From assembly GCA_011523845.1 (NCBI GenBank), contig WTFV01000199.1:56990-120989 (forward strand): 64,000 nucleotides of DNA, written 5' to 3'. This document shows, in pieces, positions 18,368 through 26,467 of the stretch. The notes beneath the pieces are model-generated. The model was not told the DNA's origin and did no database searches. It saw nothing but the letters and a program-made list of their open reading frames with translations. Every line of letters starts with the position of its first letter. Positions within the stretch are counted from its first letter, which is position 1. A program made the translations under genes and the position numbers. The stretch is from Acidobacteriota bacterium (GTDB taxonomy: Bacteria; Acidobacteriota; Vicinamibacteria; Vicinamibacterales; UBA8438).

Positions 18368-18489
18368 GCGCTGTGGAGGACCGGACGCCGGCGGTCGAGA
18401 ACTCCACCGGCAGCGGGATCGACGCGGGACCACGCCGCTGTGAAGTCCGGCACTTCGGGCCCGAGTCCATTCCATCCCGGCCTCATCCG

Positions 18490-18603
18490 GGCAGGTGGGG
18501 CCGCAGGGATGCGCGTCCACAGCGCGTAGCCGGCCGCCGACAGGTGCAATCCGTCGTCGTCGACGAGGAGATCCGGCCGCGGCAGACTGTCGGCGCCGAT
18601 CAT
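18490..18603 (-). pseudogene. Relic of an SGNH/GDSL hydrolase C-terminus
   Basis: The minus strand encodes RPDLLVDDDGLHLSAAGYALW, the C-terminal block of SGNH/GDSL hydrolases that carries the catalytic Asp-x-x-His pair (DGLHLS..GY). The rest of the enzyme is not found upstream: the 82-residue gene ends at 18600, just before it, in another frame. It is most likely a gene fragment. No GDSL nucleophile block is visible nearby. Confidence 0.6.
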
Positions 18604-18848
18604 GGGCGTGTGGCCCGGCGCGCCTCCGCCGCGAGCCGCTGCAGCGCCATCAGGTTCGCGACCCGTTCCGTCACCGACCGCCGCAGGTTCTGCCGCAGCA
18701 AGGTCCGGTCGATGTCGCGCTTGTAGGCCTCGATGACCGGGTCCGGCTCGAACCCGGCCGCTCGTAACGTCGGCGCGTCGTCCGGCGCGGGCGCCGCCGG
18801 TCCGGCAACCGTTCGCCCCTGGACCGGCGGTGGCTGTCCGCCCTTCAC
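18600..18848 (-). CDS. Small conserved hypothetical protein, antitoxin-like
   Basis: An 82-residue protein whose C-terminal half (DPVIEAYKRDIDRTLLRQNL, then SVTERVANLMALQRLAAEAR) looks like a short conserved protein often seen next to nucleotidyltransferase or PIN genes. The N-terminal 35 residues are Pro/Gly-rich and may be spurious; an internal start near DDAPTLRAAGFEP is possible. No toxin partner is present, only the SGNH relic downstream. The function is not established. Confidence 0.5.
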   Translation of the reverse strand: MKGGQPPPVQGRTVAGPAAPAPDDAPTLRAAGFEPDPVIEAYKRDIDRTLLRQNLRRSVTERVANLMALQRLAAEARRATRP

Positions 18849-18899
18849 GAAGCCGCCCCCCCTGTGTCACGGCAATCCCTCACGGTCGCCTCCATCTCG

Positions 18900-19793
18900 T
18901 TATCGCGCCGGCAGGTAGCGGTCGAACCACTCGATCATGGCGCCGATGTAGTCCGGCGGGTTCACGGCTCCAGGAAACGTCGGGCCGTGCCCCGCACCGG
19001 GCACCCGCAGCAGGTCGACCGGCACGCCGGCCTTCTCCAATGCCGCCTTCATGACCTCCGCGTTCTTGTACGCCACGACCTCGTCGGCGTCGCCGTGGAT
19101 GAGCAGCACCGGCGGGTCGTCGGCCGTGACGTGGGTCACGGGCGATGCGGCGACGAAACGCCGGTGCTCGACCGAGTCGGTGCGCTCGGAACGGCGGAAG
19201 CCGAACAGCGGGTGGACCCTCCCCGGCGCGGCGAGGGTGAGATCCGTCGGCGCGGCGCGGGCGACGACCACCTGCACCTTCGCGCTCTCCCGATTCACCG
19301 GGCTGGCATCCTCGGCCATCCCCTTGCCGTCGAGAACACCGAGCAGGCTGACGAGATGGCCTCCCGAAGAGCCTCCCATCGCGCCGATCCGATCCGGATC
19401 GATCCCGTACTCGTCCGCATGGTGACGCACGAACCGCACGGCGCGCTGCGCGTCCTCCAGATGCGCGGGATGCCGGAAACGGGGTGAGGCGCGGTGGTTG
19501 ATCCCGAACACCGTGTAGCCGGCCACGGCCAGGGGCACGGCGTAGATCTCCTCCTGCCCGCTCTCCTTCAACGGGGTGGCGTCGAGGCCCAGCTCCCGCG
19601 TCCAGCCGCTCCCGGAGATGAACACGATGCCGTAGCCGTTGGGATTCTCCGGGTAGTAGACGTCCATCAGCAGCGCGAGCCCGGAGTACATGCCGAACAC
19701 GACGTTGCGCTCTACGCGCCCTTCGGCCCCGGCCGTCCCCGCACTGCCGATCAGGAACACCACGAGGGCGACCACGAGAGTCCGTTTCCTCAT
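18900..19793 (-). CDS. Exported alpha/beta hydrolase (esterase/lipase type)
   Basis: A 297-residue secreted hydrolase. Signal peptide at 1-23 (TLVVALVVFLIGSAGTAGA). The alpha/beta-hydrolase fold is shown by an oxyanion-type loop (GIVFISGSGWTRELG), the nucleophile elbow GGSSGGHL (Ser at about 143), the acid in LLIHGDADEVV (about 235) and the catalytic His in GAGHGPTFPG (about 273). This arrangement resembles BD-FAE/acetyl-esterase-like enzymes. The substrate is unknown. The gene stands alone, followed on its upstream side by about 220 bp (19794-20011) of low-complexity CTTCC/CCGC-rich sequence with no recognisable gene. Confidence 0.88.
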   Translation of the reverse strand: MRKRTLVVALVVFLIGSAGTAGAEGRVERNVVFGMYSGLALLMDVYYPENPNGYGIVFISGSGWTRELGLDATPLKESGQEEIYAVPLAVAGYTVFGINHRASPRFRHPAHLEDAQRAVRFVRHHADEYGIDPDRIGAMGGSSGGHLVSLLGVLDGKGMAEDASPVNRESAKVQVVVARAAPTDLTLAAPGRVHPLFGFRRSERTDSVEHRRFVAASPVTHVTADDPPVLLIHGDADEVVAYKNAEVMKAALEKAGVPVDLLRVPGAGHGPTFPGAVNPPDYIGAMIEWFDRYLPAR

Positions 19794-20011
19794 TTCCCTG
19801 CTTCTCCTTCCGTGCCTTCCGTGCTTCCCGCCTTCCCGCCTTCCGTGCGTCCCGCCTGCGCGAGTTCAGGCTCACCTGCGCCGGCGCCGATTCCCGAGAG
19901 CGCAGACTCCCGCGAATCCGCTGCCGCCACCGGCCCCACCGGCCCGCGCCGGCCACGTCGAACGCAGCCGATCGGCTACCGGATGTAGAGGCTCGTCAGC
20001 GCCCGCCTTGA

Positions 20012-20284
20012 CTACGCTCTCTCTTCGAGTTCCGTGATGCGGAGCTCGAGTTCCGCGAGCCGCCTCCTCTGCTCGTCGACTGTCTCAAGCAGGCGGCGCA
20101 TCGCGAGTGCCTGATAGTGCCAATCGGGGTACGGGCCAGGGACCACGCTGCGAACCACAGGTTCATCCGTGTTCGGGTTCAACGGCCCCTCCGCATCCAT
20201 CGCAGGAGCGGTCACCAGCCGGTACGATTCAAGCCAGTCTTCGACGGTCAGTCCGCCTAGATTCACGGGTTGGTTCGATGCCAT
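20012..20284 (-). CDS. Hypothetical protein with C-terminal coiled coil
   Basis: A 90-residue protein (MASNQPVNLGGLTVEDWLES...). The middle has PNTDEPVVRSVVPGPYPDWH and the C-terminal third is a charged heptad-like helix (LLETVDEQRRRLAELELRIT). Another ATG two codons upstream (20290) is possible. No family was recognised. It lies in a patch of small unknown genes and integrase debris, so a prophage or island origin is possible but not shown. Confidence 0.5.
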   Translation of the reverse strand: MASNQPVNLGGLTVEDWLESYRLVTAPAMDAEGPLNPNTDEPVVRSVVPGPYPDWHYQALAMRRLLETVDEQRRRLAELELRITELEERA

Positions 20285-20334
20285 GATCACCCCCTCACCA
20301 GCTTCGGGCGCTGCCAGACGCGGAGCGGCCTGGC

Positions 20335-20441
20335 GCCGCCAAACCCGTCGCCAAGGCGCCGCGTTCGGCCCCAGCCCCCACCGCCCCAGGAGTTTGCGCC
20401 GCAGAACTCACTCCGTTGCGTTCCACCGCGCGGACTCCTGG
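20335..20441 (+). repeat. Dispersed ~106-bp repeat, copy C
   Basis: Third copy of the repeat at 10111-10322, in the same orientation, about 10 kb away and more diverged. It shares GCGTTCGGCCCCAGCCCCCA and GCAGAACTCACTCCGTTGCG and ends GGACTCCTGG. It overlaps the 3' end of the small membrane-protein gene at 20408-20725 and supplies that gene's last codons and stop. Confidence 0.8.
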
Positions 20442-20725
20442 TCATCCGACTCCGACGGCCCGGGCCGCGCCAGAAGGCCATAGAGCTTGTAGATCTCGCC
20501 CCGGAGGTTCGCGATCTCCAGGCTCATGCCTTTGACCCAAGGGGCGTTCCCGGCCAACAACTGCTTCACGTCAGCCTCAACCACTTGCGCACGTGCAAGT
20601 TCGCGCTTCAGGAGCCACCCGATGATGCCGACGAGCGCCGCGATGATCCCAAGCAGCCACGCGGCGGCAGCACCGATCTCGATAGAGATGGAGGTGGCGT
20701 TCGCCGCAAACAGTGTGGGGATCAT
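20408..20725 (-). CDS. Small membrane protein with one span, function unknown
   Basis: A 105-residue protein. The start at 20725 is chosen because GTGGAGATGAC precedes it. Residues 12-40 include a hydrophobic helix (AAAAWLLGIIAALVGIIGWL), followed by a charged helical part (KRELARAQVVEADVKQLLAG, MSLEIANLRGEIYKLYGLL). The order of membrane helix then coiled coil resembles small phage-type or holin-associated proteins, but nothing specific was recognised. The final residues and the stop come from repeat copy C. Confidence 0.5.
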   Translation of the reverse strand: MIPTLFAANATSISIEIGAAAAWLLGIIAALVGIIGWLLKRELARAQVVEADVKQLLAGNAPWVKGMSLEIANLRGEIYKLYGLLARPGPSESDDQESARWNATE

Positions 20726-21181
20726 GTCATCTCCACGTTTCCACGGAGCCCTGCCCGATGTGTCGGGGCATCCGGGGCGGCACCAGCCCGAGAACGGACC
20801 GGTCAAGCCGCCAGGAGTCATGCTAACACGCCGGGCAGAGAGACGGTGAGAGCCCGCCGCCGTCCTCCTATCGGCTCGCGGCGGCGCCATTCCGCTGCCG
20901 CAGCCGACCGTGGGATTGTCTCGACCCGGGCTTCGCCGGCCACTGCCGCCAATGCGCTTGAGCAACTCTCGCAGGGCGTCGTCCCCGGAGATCCCGGAGG
21001 GCCAACGTTTCAACCGATCTCCACCGTGCTCTGCTGGAATGAGCCGGTCGGCGCGATGCTACGGATCGCCGGCCCATGGGATTCACAGCGTCCCCCCAAC
21101 CTCGGCGAGCCGATGCCGAAGTCTGAGACCGCTGGCAGCCGCGCCGAAGGCAAATCGTCCCCCTGACAGAGACCGCCACTA
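20726..21181 (+). other. 456-bp region without recognisable genes
   Basis: Between the small membrane protein and the HEPN-like gene no open frame on either strand shows a recognisable domain or a convincing start. No repeat or structured RNA was noticed. It may be decayed DNA of the same island as the integrase remnant. Confidence 0.4.
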
Positions 21182-21634
21182 CTACTGTGCATTCCGGCTT
21201 TGGTGGTACTCGACACACGCGACTACGATTCCGTACAAGTCCATTATCGCCTCGTCCGTTCCCACGTGCGCGTTTTCCTCCGTCAGATTCCTCTCGCCAT
21301 CGACTACGTATCTCCAGCGCTGGAAATCGTCCTGGTGCACCTGTATGATTTGATCGACTGTTCTCATCTCACCGGTGATGCCAAGGGCGTCGCGTCGCAG
21401 CTTCTCTTCGTTTCTCCACGCCGGGCTATTCACTCGCGTCCGTATTTCCACCTGCTCCACGGCGTCCAGATCCGTCCATAGTGACTTGAGATTGTGGGTC
21501 CGGCAAAACGCTCGGCCACCTTGCGATATTATTCCCTTCAAACACAACTCAACAGCAAACGGTAGCATAGGAATCAGTATGTACGAGGTGCCTCCGCGGC
21601 ACAGCTTCCGGTCCATTCCTCCCCGCGTCACCAT
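21182..21634 (-). CDS. HEPN-like hypothetical protein
   Basis: A 150-residue all-helical protein. The block LPFAVELCLKGIISQGG followed by THNLKSLWTDL matches the pattern of HEPN-type domains (a helix with E-x-x-x-K, then a His-Asn/Asp-Leu turn). The later part (TVDQIIQVHQDDFQRWRYVV) is also helical. Base composition is clearly lower in GC than the neighbours, which suggests transfer. HEPN proteins are often RNases in toxin-antitoxin or defence systems, but no nucleotidyltransferase partner is adjacent. The start is uncertain, with several in-frame candidates within the first 25 codons. Confidence 0.5.
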   Translation of the reverse strand: MVTRGGMDRKLCRGGTSYILIPMLPFAVELCLKGIISQGGRAFCRTHNLKSLWTDLDAVEQVEIRTRVNSPAWRNEEKLRRDALGITGEMRTVDQIIQVHQDDFQRWRYVVDGERNLTEENAHVGTDEAIMDLYGIVVACVEYHQSRNAQ

Positions 21635-21664
21635 TAGATCCGCGCGCGGTGAACTGCGCCACGC

Positions 21665-22440
21665 TCATGCTCCTGCCGGCGCGGCTCGGCGACGATGGGT
21701 GGGTCCGAGCCGGCTCCGCGGTGGCGCCGTGAGGTTGCGCTGCCGGACGGCCTTGGCGATGACCGGCTTGGCGTGCCAGATGCGCGAGAGGATCGCCAAC
21801 GCCCGCACGCTCAGCGGCACCCGGTGCTCGCGCTTCGCCTTCACCCGCTCGGCCGAGACCGTCCACACCGCGCCAGCCGTGTCGATCTCGTCCCCACGTC
21901 GCCAGCCGGACCTCACCAGACCGCGCCGCGGTCAGCACCAGATTCTCGAACGCCAGCTTGACCGCAGGCTGCGCCGACTCCGACGTCCGCACCGTCTCGA
22001 CGGCGGCGGCCACGTCCTGGTGGGGCAGCGCCCGATGGTGCGTCACGATGTCGTTCTGCGCGCCGAGCACCGGCAGAACCCGATCGCACGGATTGTCGTT
22101 GCGCAGCTCCATCGCGATCGCCCACTCCGGCACCGACCGGATGCGCTGGCGCACGGCGCGCCGTCTCCGCCTTGCTGTGCCAGATCGGCGTCAGGATCTC
22201 CAGAACGTCGGCCGTGTTGACCTCGGAGACCGGCCGCCGGCCGATGCGCGGGAAGGCGGAGCGCTCGAGGCTGCGGAGCCAGTTCTGCGCGTGCCACCGG
22301 CCGCGCCAGCCGCCCTGCTTCTTCTCGAGCACGCGACGGGCCGCGTCGGCGAAGGCGAGCATCTGCTGCACGCGGCGCTTCTCGGTCAACGGGTCGCCGC
22401 CCGAGCGCGCGAACCGGCGGTCGGCGAGACTGCACCATGC
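21665..22440 (-). pseudogene. Tyrosine integrase (P4-type), frameshifted and truncated
   Basis: Three successive frames on the minus strand together read as one phage integrase. Frame one (22440-22160) has DPLTEKRRVQQMLAFADAARR and SEVNTADVLEILTPIWHSK. Frame two (about 22154-21890) has RQRIRSVPEWAIAMELRNDN, HHRALPHQDV and the box I arginine in LVLTAARSGEVRLATW. Frame three (21890-21665) has AERVKAKREHRVPLSVRALA. At least two frameshifts are needed. The core-binding N-terminus and box II with the catalytic Tyr (HxxR...Y) are missing, so the enzyme is dead. It is a remnant of an integrated element. Confidence 0.82.
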
Positions 22441-22467
22441 CGAACCGTCGTAGACCATAGCCGAGTG

Positions 22468-24174
22468 TCAAGGCAGCGTGAAGACGAAGATTCCGTGCCC
22501 GCCCTCGGGGCGCTGCTTCTCCGGCGTCAACTGCCCCGAGATGCCGCTCCACAACGACGGGTCCGTGCCCACCGGAACCGCCAGGTACTGCCGCCCGTCG
22601 ACGGCGTAGGTGATCGGGAACCCGGACACCGAGCTCGGCATCCGCGTGCGGAACAGGATCTCGCCGGAGCGCGCATCGTGCACGTACAGGTTCCGATCCC
22701 AGTCGCCGACGACCACCAGCCCGCCCCCCGTGGTCAGCGCGGCGCTGTCGATGGCGGTGCGCGTCCGGTGGCGCCACAGCACGTTGCCGCCGACGTCGAT
22801 GGCGACGAACTCGCCCACGCCGTCCGGCCGTTGCGGGTGCATCAGGTGCGTGCGGCGCGAGATGCCGACCCCGCCCCCGCCTTCGACGAGCTCCGGTCCC
22901 GGTCCGAACGTGGTCCGCTCGCAACTGACGAGCAACGGCACGTAGAACGCCTGCGTCTCCGGGTGGTAGGCCATCGCGCGCCAGCTCTTGAAGCCGGCCA
23001 CGCTCGGGCAGAACTCCAGCTCGACCCCCTCTTGCGGGATCATGCCGGGCCGGTAGGCGATGGCGCCGGTCTCGGGATGCACGTCGAGAATCGTCTGGTA
23101 CCCCAGATCGTGGGCGGCCAGGAAGCGGCCGGTAGCGCGGTCGAGCTCCCACAGAATCGCCAGCTTGCCCATCTTGAAGAGCGACCGCCGCCCGCCGTGA
23201 TCGACGAGCAGGTTCTCGAACGTCTCGTCCATGTCGTGGGTCTCGCCGGGCAGCAACTGGTTGTACCAGACGATCTCGCCGCTGGCCGGGTCGAGCGCGA
23301 GCACGCTGTTCGTGTAGAGTGCGTCGCTGGCGTGTCCCCGCTGGAAGCGCGCCCACGGCTTGGCCTGCGCCGTGGCCCAGTAGATGAGGTCGGTGCCGGG
23401 GTCGTAGCTGCCGGCGGTCCAACTGTCGCCGCCGATGCGGAACATCAGCGGCGTGTCGCCCCAGGTGTCGCCGCCGGGCTCGCCCGGCCGGGCCACCGTG
23501 GAGGTGCGCCACACCTCCTCGCCGGTCTGCGCGTCCCGCGCGGAGATGAAGCAGGGCATCTCCTTCGCCTCGTGGAAGCGCTCGCAGCCGTTGGTGCTGG
23601 CCACGACCCTGCCGGCGACGATGATGGGCCCGGCCGTATAGCGGAATCCGAGCCGGTAGTCGGCGCCCGCCACGTTCCACACGACGTCGCCGGTCCGCGC
23701 ATCCAGCGCCACGATGTGCGCGTCGACGGTGGTGAGATAGATCTTGTCGTCGTAGATGGCGAGATTGCGGGTGGTGACGATGCCGGTCAGCTCCTCCGCC
23801 TCGTGATCGTGCCGGTAGCGCCAGAGCAGCTCCCCGGTGGCCGCGTCGAGCGCCTCGACGATGCCGAACGGGCTGGCGATGTACAGGACGCCGTCGTAGA
23901 CGAGCGGATTCGGCTCGGGCCGCCCTTCGGTCCCGATAGCCCACGACCAGGCGAGCTGCAGCCGATGCACGTTCCCGGTGTCTATCCGATCCAGCGGGCT
24001 GTAGCCCCACCCGTCCAGGGTCCGCCGCCAGTTGATCCAGTCCGCGGGAGCCGGATCGAGCAGCATCTCCTGGGTGACCGGTGTGAACGGCCGCTCCTGG
24101 TCCTGCGCCTGCACGGATCCCGCGCTTGCGACAACGGCGACCATGCCCAGGCTCGACAGGATTCCGATTCTCAT
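22468..24174 (-). CDS. PQQ-dependent dehydrogenase (quinoprotein alcohol-dehydrogenase type)
   Basis: A 568-residue periplasmic quinoprotein with a signal peptide at 1-23 (ILSSLGMVAVVASAGSVQAQ). It has an eight-bladed propeller, with tryptophan-docking-type repeats such as ALDAATGELLWRYRHDHE, ALDARTGDVVWNVAG and ARDAQTGEEVWRTSTVARPG, and the block GGDTWGDTPLMFRIGGDSWT. The active-site region PGETHDMDETFENLLVD corresponds to the catalytic-Asp motif of the family. No C-terminal cytochrome c domain is present, so electrons must leave through a separate cytochrome. The substrate is unknown. Its upstream 264 bp contain an inverted repeat and a pair of direct repeats. Confidence 0.9.
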   Translation of the reverse strand: MRIGILSSLGMVAVVASAGSVQAQDQERPFTPVTQEMLLDPAPADWINWRRTLDGWGYSPLDRIDTGNVHRLQLAWSWAIGTEGRPEPNPLVYDGVLYIASPFGIVEALDAATGELLWRYRHDHEAEELTGIVTTRNLAIYDDKIYLTTVDAHIVALDARTGDVVWNVAGADYRLGFRYTAGPIIVAGRVVASTNGCERFHEAKEMPCFISARDAQTGEEVWRTSTVARPGEPGGDTWGDTPLMFRIGGDSWTAGSYDPGTDLIYWATAQAKPWARFQRGHASDALYTNSVLALDPASGEIVWYNQLLPGETHDMDETFENLLVDHGGRRSLFKMGKLAILWELDRATGRFLAAHDLGYQTILDVHPETGAIAYRPGMIPQEGVELEFCPSVAGFKSWRAMAYHPETQAFYVPLLVSCERTTFGPGPELVEGGGGVGISRRTHLMHPQRPDGVGEFVAIDVGGNVLWRHRTRTAIDSAALTTGGGLVVVGDWDRNLYVHDARSGEILFRTRMPSSVSGFPITYAVDGRQYLAVPVGTDPSLWSGISGQLTPEKQRPEGGHGIFVFTLP

Positions 24175-24240
24175 CGCGCGCCTCCTCCCGGGTCGCCCCT
24201 ACCGACGACCCGCTTTCCAGCCACCCGACTGCAGCTCCGG

Positions 24241-24257
24241 CAGATGCGGCGCATCTG
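24241..24257. promoter_or_regulatory. Perfect 7-bp inverted repeat upstream of PQQ dehydrogenase
   Basis: CAGATGC-GGC-GCATCTG is a perfect palindrome with a 3-bp centre, 67 bp upstream of the PQQ-dehydrogenase start. It could be an operator or a short hairpin. No regulator gene is adjacent, so the role is open. Confidence 0.4.
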
Positions 24258-24264
24258 CGTCGAT

Positions 24265-24371
24265 GATACCGACGGTTCGGGGCCGCGGCTACCGGACGAC
24301 GCGGTCCCGTCTGCGTTCCGATCCGGATGTCCTGGCGATACCGACGGTTTGGGCCGCGGCTACGAGACGAC
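24265..24371 (+). repeat. Pair of ~36-bp direct repeats, 72-bp period
   Basis: GATACCGACGGTTCGGGGCC with its continuation GCGGCTACCGGACGACG at 24265-24301 is repeated with few changes at 24337-24371 (GATACCGACGGTTTGGGCCG, then CGGCTACGAGACGACG). Both copies lie between the divergently transcribed PQQ dehydrogenase and M48 peptidase genes. Confidence 0.7.
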
Positions 24372-24438
24372 GGGTCTGAACGATGAAGGGTGGTGCAACG
24401 GCGCCGTCGATCGGACCTGCCGCGCTACACTGTCCCTG

Positions 24439-25194
24439 GTGGCCAGAAGCGGCGCATATCTCTTCGGCCGGCTCGCGGGCAGACAGTTCCGCAAGGCGAA
24501 GTGGATGTGGGATTCGGTCGCCGGCGCCGAGGACGACGCCATCCGCGCCCAGCAGGGGCTCGGCCGCGAGATGGCGGCGGCCGTCCGGGAACAGGCCCCG
24601 GGACCGGTCGATCCGACCGTGCAGAGGCTGCTCGACGAAGTGGGGGCGGCGCTGGCGGATCGCGTGCGCAACCCCGTCCACCGCTTCGAGGTGGCCGCGG
24701 CGGCGGGCGACCAGCCTACCGCCTTCGCGCTTCCCGGCGGCTACATCTTCGTGGCGCCGGCCCTGGTCGACATGACCGGCCGGAACCGCGACGAGCTGGC
24801 CTTCGCGATCGGCCACGAGATGGCCCACGTCATCCGCGGGCACGCGATCGACCGCATCAAGCTGGAGTGGAGCCAGAAGGCGCTGTCGGCCGTCTCCGTG
24901 GCCACCCCCGCGGGACGCGCCGTGGCGCCCTGGCTGCGGCGGGTCGGCGTGCAGTGGCTGGAGAAGGCCTACTCGCGCGAACAGGAGTTCGAGGCCGACG
25001 AGCTGGGCGGGCGCCTGATGCGCGCGGCCGGGTTCGATCCCCACGGCTGCATCCGGATGCTGGAGCGCTTCGGCCGCCTGGAGCGCGGGTCCGATCCGCT
25101 GGGCCTCGCCGCCTACCTGTCGACGCATCCGCCGGTCGACGACCGCATCCATCACCTGCGCGAGCGCCTGGAGCTTGGGGAGAGGAACGAATGA
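24439..25194 (+). CDS. M48-family zinc metallopeptidase
   Basis: A 251-residue peptidase of the Ste24/HtpX-like M48 family. The zinc motif HEMAH is in AFAIGHEMAHVIRGHAIDR (about residue 130), and the third ligand Glu is in EFEADELGGRLM (about 190). Conserved FALPGGYIFVAPALVD precedes them, and the C-terminal THPPVDDRIHHLRERL is typical of the group that includes BepA and OMA1-like proteins. There is no TPR extension and no clear membrane span. The start is a GTG at 24439 (VARSGAYLFGRL); no ATG occurs before codon 24. It probably acts in protein quality control, by family. Confidence 0.88.
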   Translation: MARSGAYLFGRLAGRQFRKAKWMWDSVAGAEDDAIRAQQGLGREMAAAVREQAPGPVDPTVQRLLDEVGAALADRVRNPVHRFEVAAAAGDQPTAFALPGGYIFVAPALVDMTGRNRDELAFAIGHEMAHVIRGHAIDRIKLEWSQKALSAVSVATPAGRAVAPWLRRVGVQWLEKAYSREQEFEADELGGRLMRAAGFDPHGCIRMLERFGRLERGSDPLGLAAYLSTHPPVDDRIHHLRERLELGERNE

Positions 25195-25207
25195 CGGAGG
25201 GCGTGTA

Positions 25208-25588
25208 TCAGCCGGATGAGCCGTTGGGGCCCGCGCCGACGGCGTCGAGCACTCGCGTGACAAACTCGCGAACGACGTCCCGGGAAGTGTCGAAGTCCGC
25301 GCCCTGCTCCATGAAGTCGTGGTAGAAGTTGGCGTGAAACTTCTCCGCCGTCGTGAATCCGGCCAGTAGCGCCCTGTCGTTGCGCTCGGCCGTCAGACGC
25401 CGGGCGACGGTTCTGAGGGCGTTGTGATTGCCGAACGGCCACCCGCGCTGCTGCGCGACGGCCATGACGGCGTGCGATGCGGCGCCCCACATCTTCTCCG
25501 ACCCCTGCAACGCGTCACCGGCATCGAATTCCACGTCCGCCGCAGCCAGGAAATCCCGCGCGGTCCGCATGTGTTCCCGCACGAGCAT
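25208..25588 (-). CDS. PaREP1/HEPN-like protein
   Basis: A 126-residue helical protein. The N-terminal part (ARDFLAAADVEFDAGDALQG followed by SEKMWGAASHAVMAVAQQRG) and the later FTTAEKFHANFYHDFMEQGA resemble PaREP1-type HEPN proteins, which are small nucleic-acid-associated proteins often found in toxin-antitoxin contexts. No partner gene overlaps it: the M48 gene ends 13 bp away on the opposite strand, and the next gene diverges. The function is unknown. Confidence 0.65.
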   Translation of the reverse strand: MLVREHMRTARDFLAAADVEFDAGDALQGSEKMWGAASHAVMAVAQQRGWPFGNHNALRTVARRLTAERNDRALLAGFTTAEKFHANFYHDFMEQGADFDTSRDVVREFVTRVLDAVGAGPNGSSG

Positions 25589-25735
25589 TCTTCCAGATTA
25601 CCACGCCGCGCCGGCCCGCTCGCACCGACGCGCGGCAGGGCAACGCCGGGCGTGTCTCGCGGCCATCCACAGGCGCCGGGCTCGCCCGAGCCGCGGCCCC
25701 CCGTGCTATTCTCCACGCTCGCCCAGGCCCTCCCC

Positions 25736-26467
25736 ATGCACGAACGCCCGCACCAGATCATCAGCCGGCCGGACGGCGGCGGGTCGCCGTTTTCCTACGA
25801 GGGCCGGACCCGGCGCCGCTTCGCCCGCCGGCTGCGGCTGCTCGGGATTCCCGACGACCTCACCGGCTGGTCCGTGCTCGACATCGGCGCGTGGCACGGC
25901 TTCTTCTCGTTCGAGTGCGAGCGGCGCGGGGCCGACCGGGTGCTCGCAGTGGACCGCTACGCCTGGGACCGCTTCGGCATGGACGAGTTCCTGGCCGCGC
26001 GCGAGCGGCTCGGCTCGGCGGTGGAGCACCGGCAGGCCGACGTGCACCAGCTCGACCCGGACGAGATCGGCCAGTTCGACCTCGTGCTGCTGCTCGGCGT
26101 CTTCTACCACCTGCGCAACCCGCTGGCCGCGCTCGAACGGATCGCACGGGTCACCAGGCGGCTGCTGATCTGCGAGACCCACGTCCTGCTGCCGTTCGTC
26201 CACGAGCGCTATCCGCTCGTGCCGTTCTTCCCCGGCGACGAGGGCGCACGGGAGACGCCGCGCGAGCTGTGCGCGATGCCGACCCTGACGGCGCTGGAGC
26301 AGATGCTACAATCCGTCGGGTTCAGCGAAGTCGAAACGGTCTACACCCCGTCTTTTCGCTACTGGAAGAAGTTCGTGGCGCTCGTGACCAACCGCCCGCA
26401 GTCGGGGCGGGGGATCGTGCACGCGCGCGTCTCGTCCGCCTCGACGGCGAAGGAGCAACGACGCTGA
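25736..26467 (+). CDS. CmoB-like (DUF1698) SAM-dependent methyltransferase
   Basis: A 243-residue class I methyltransferase. The SAM-binding loop VLDIGAWHGFFSFECERRGA, the acidic strand end VLAVDRYAWDRF and the motif FDLVLLLGVFYHLRNPLAAL resemble CmoB and the DUF1698 group, which modify tRNA wobble uridine. It is shorter than CmoB (about 320) and lacks its N-terminal extension, so a different substrate is likely. Its stop overlaps the ATG of the next gene (ATGA). Confidence 0.8.
   Translation: MHERPHQIISRPDGGGSPFSYEGRTRRRFARRLRLLGIPDDLTGWSVLDIGAWHGFFSFECERRGADRVLAVDRYAWDRFGMDEFLAARERLGSAVEHRQADVHQLDPDEIGQFDLVLLLGVFYHLRNPLAALERIARVTRRLLICETHVLLPFVHERYPLVPFFPGDEGARETPRELCAMPTLTALEQMLQSVGFSEVETVYTPSFRYWKKFVALVTNRPQSGRGIVHARVSSASTAKEQRR

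Noticed and set aside
22043..24010. A 655-codon minus-strand frame running through the PQQ gene into the integrase remnant
   Set aside because: It is a second frame of the PQQ dehydrogenase gene joined by chance to integrase debris; the family motifs lie in the frame of 22468-24174.
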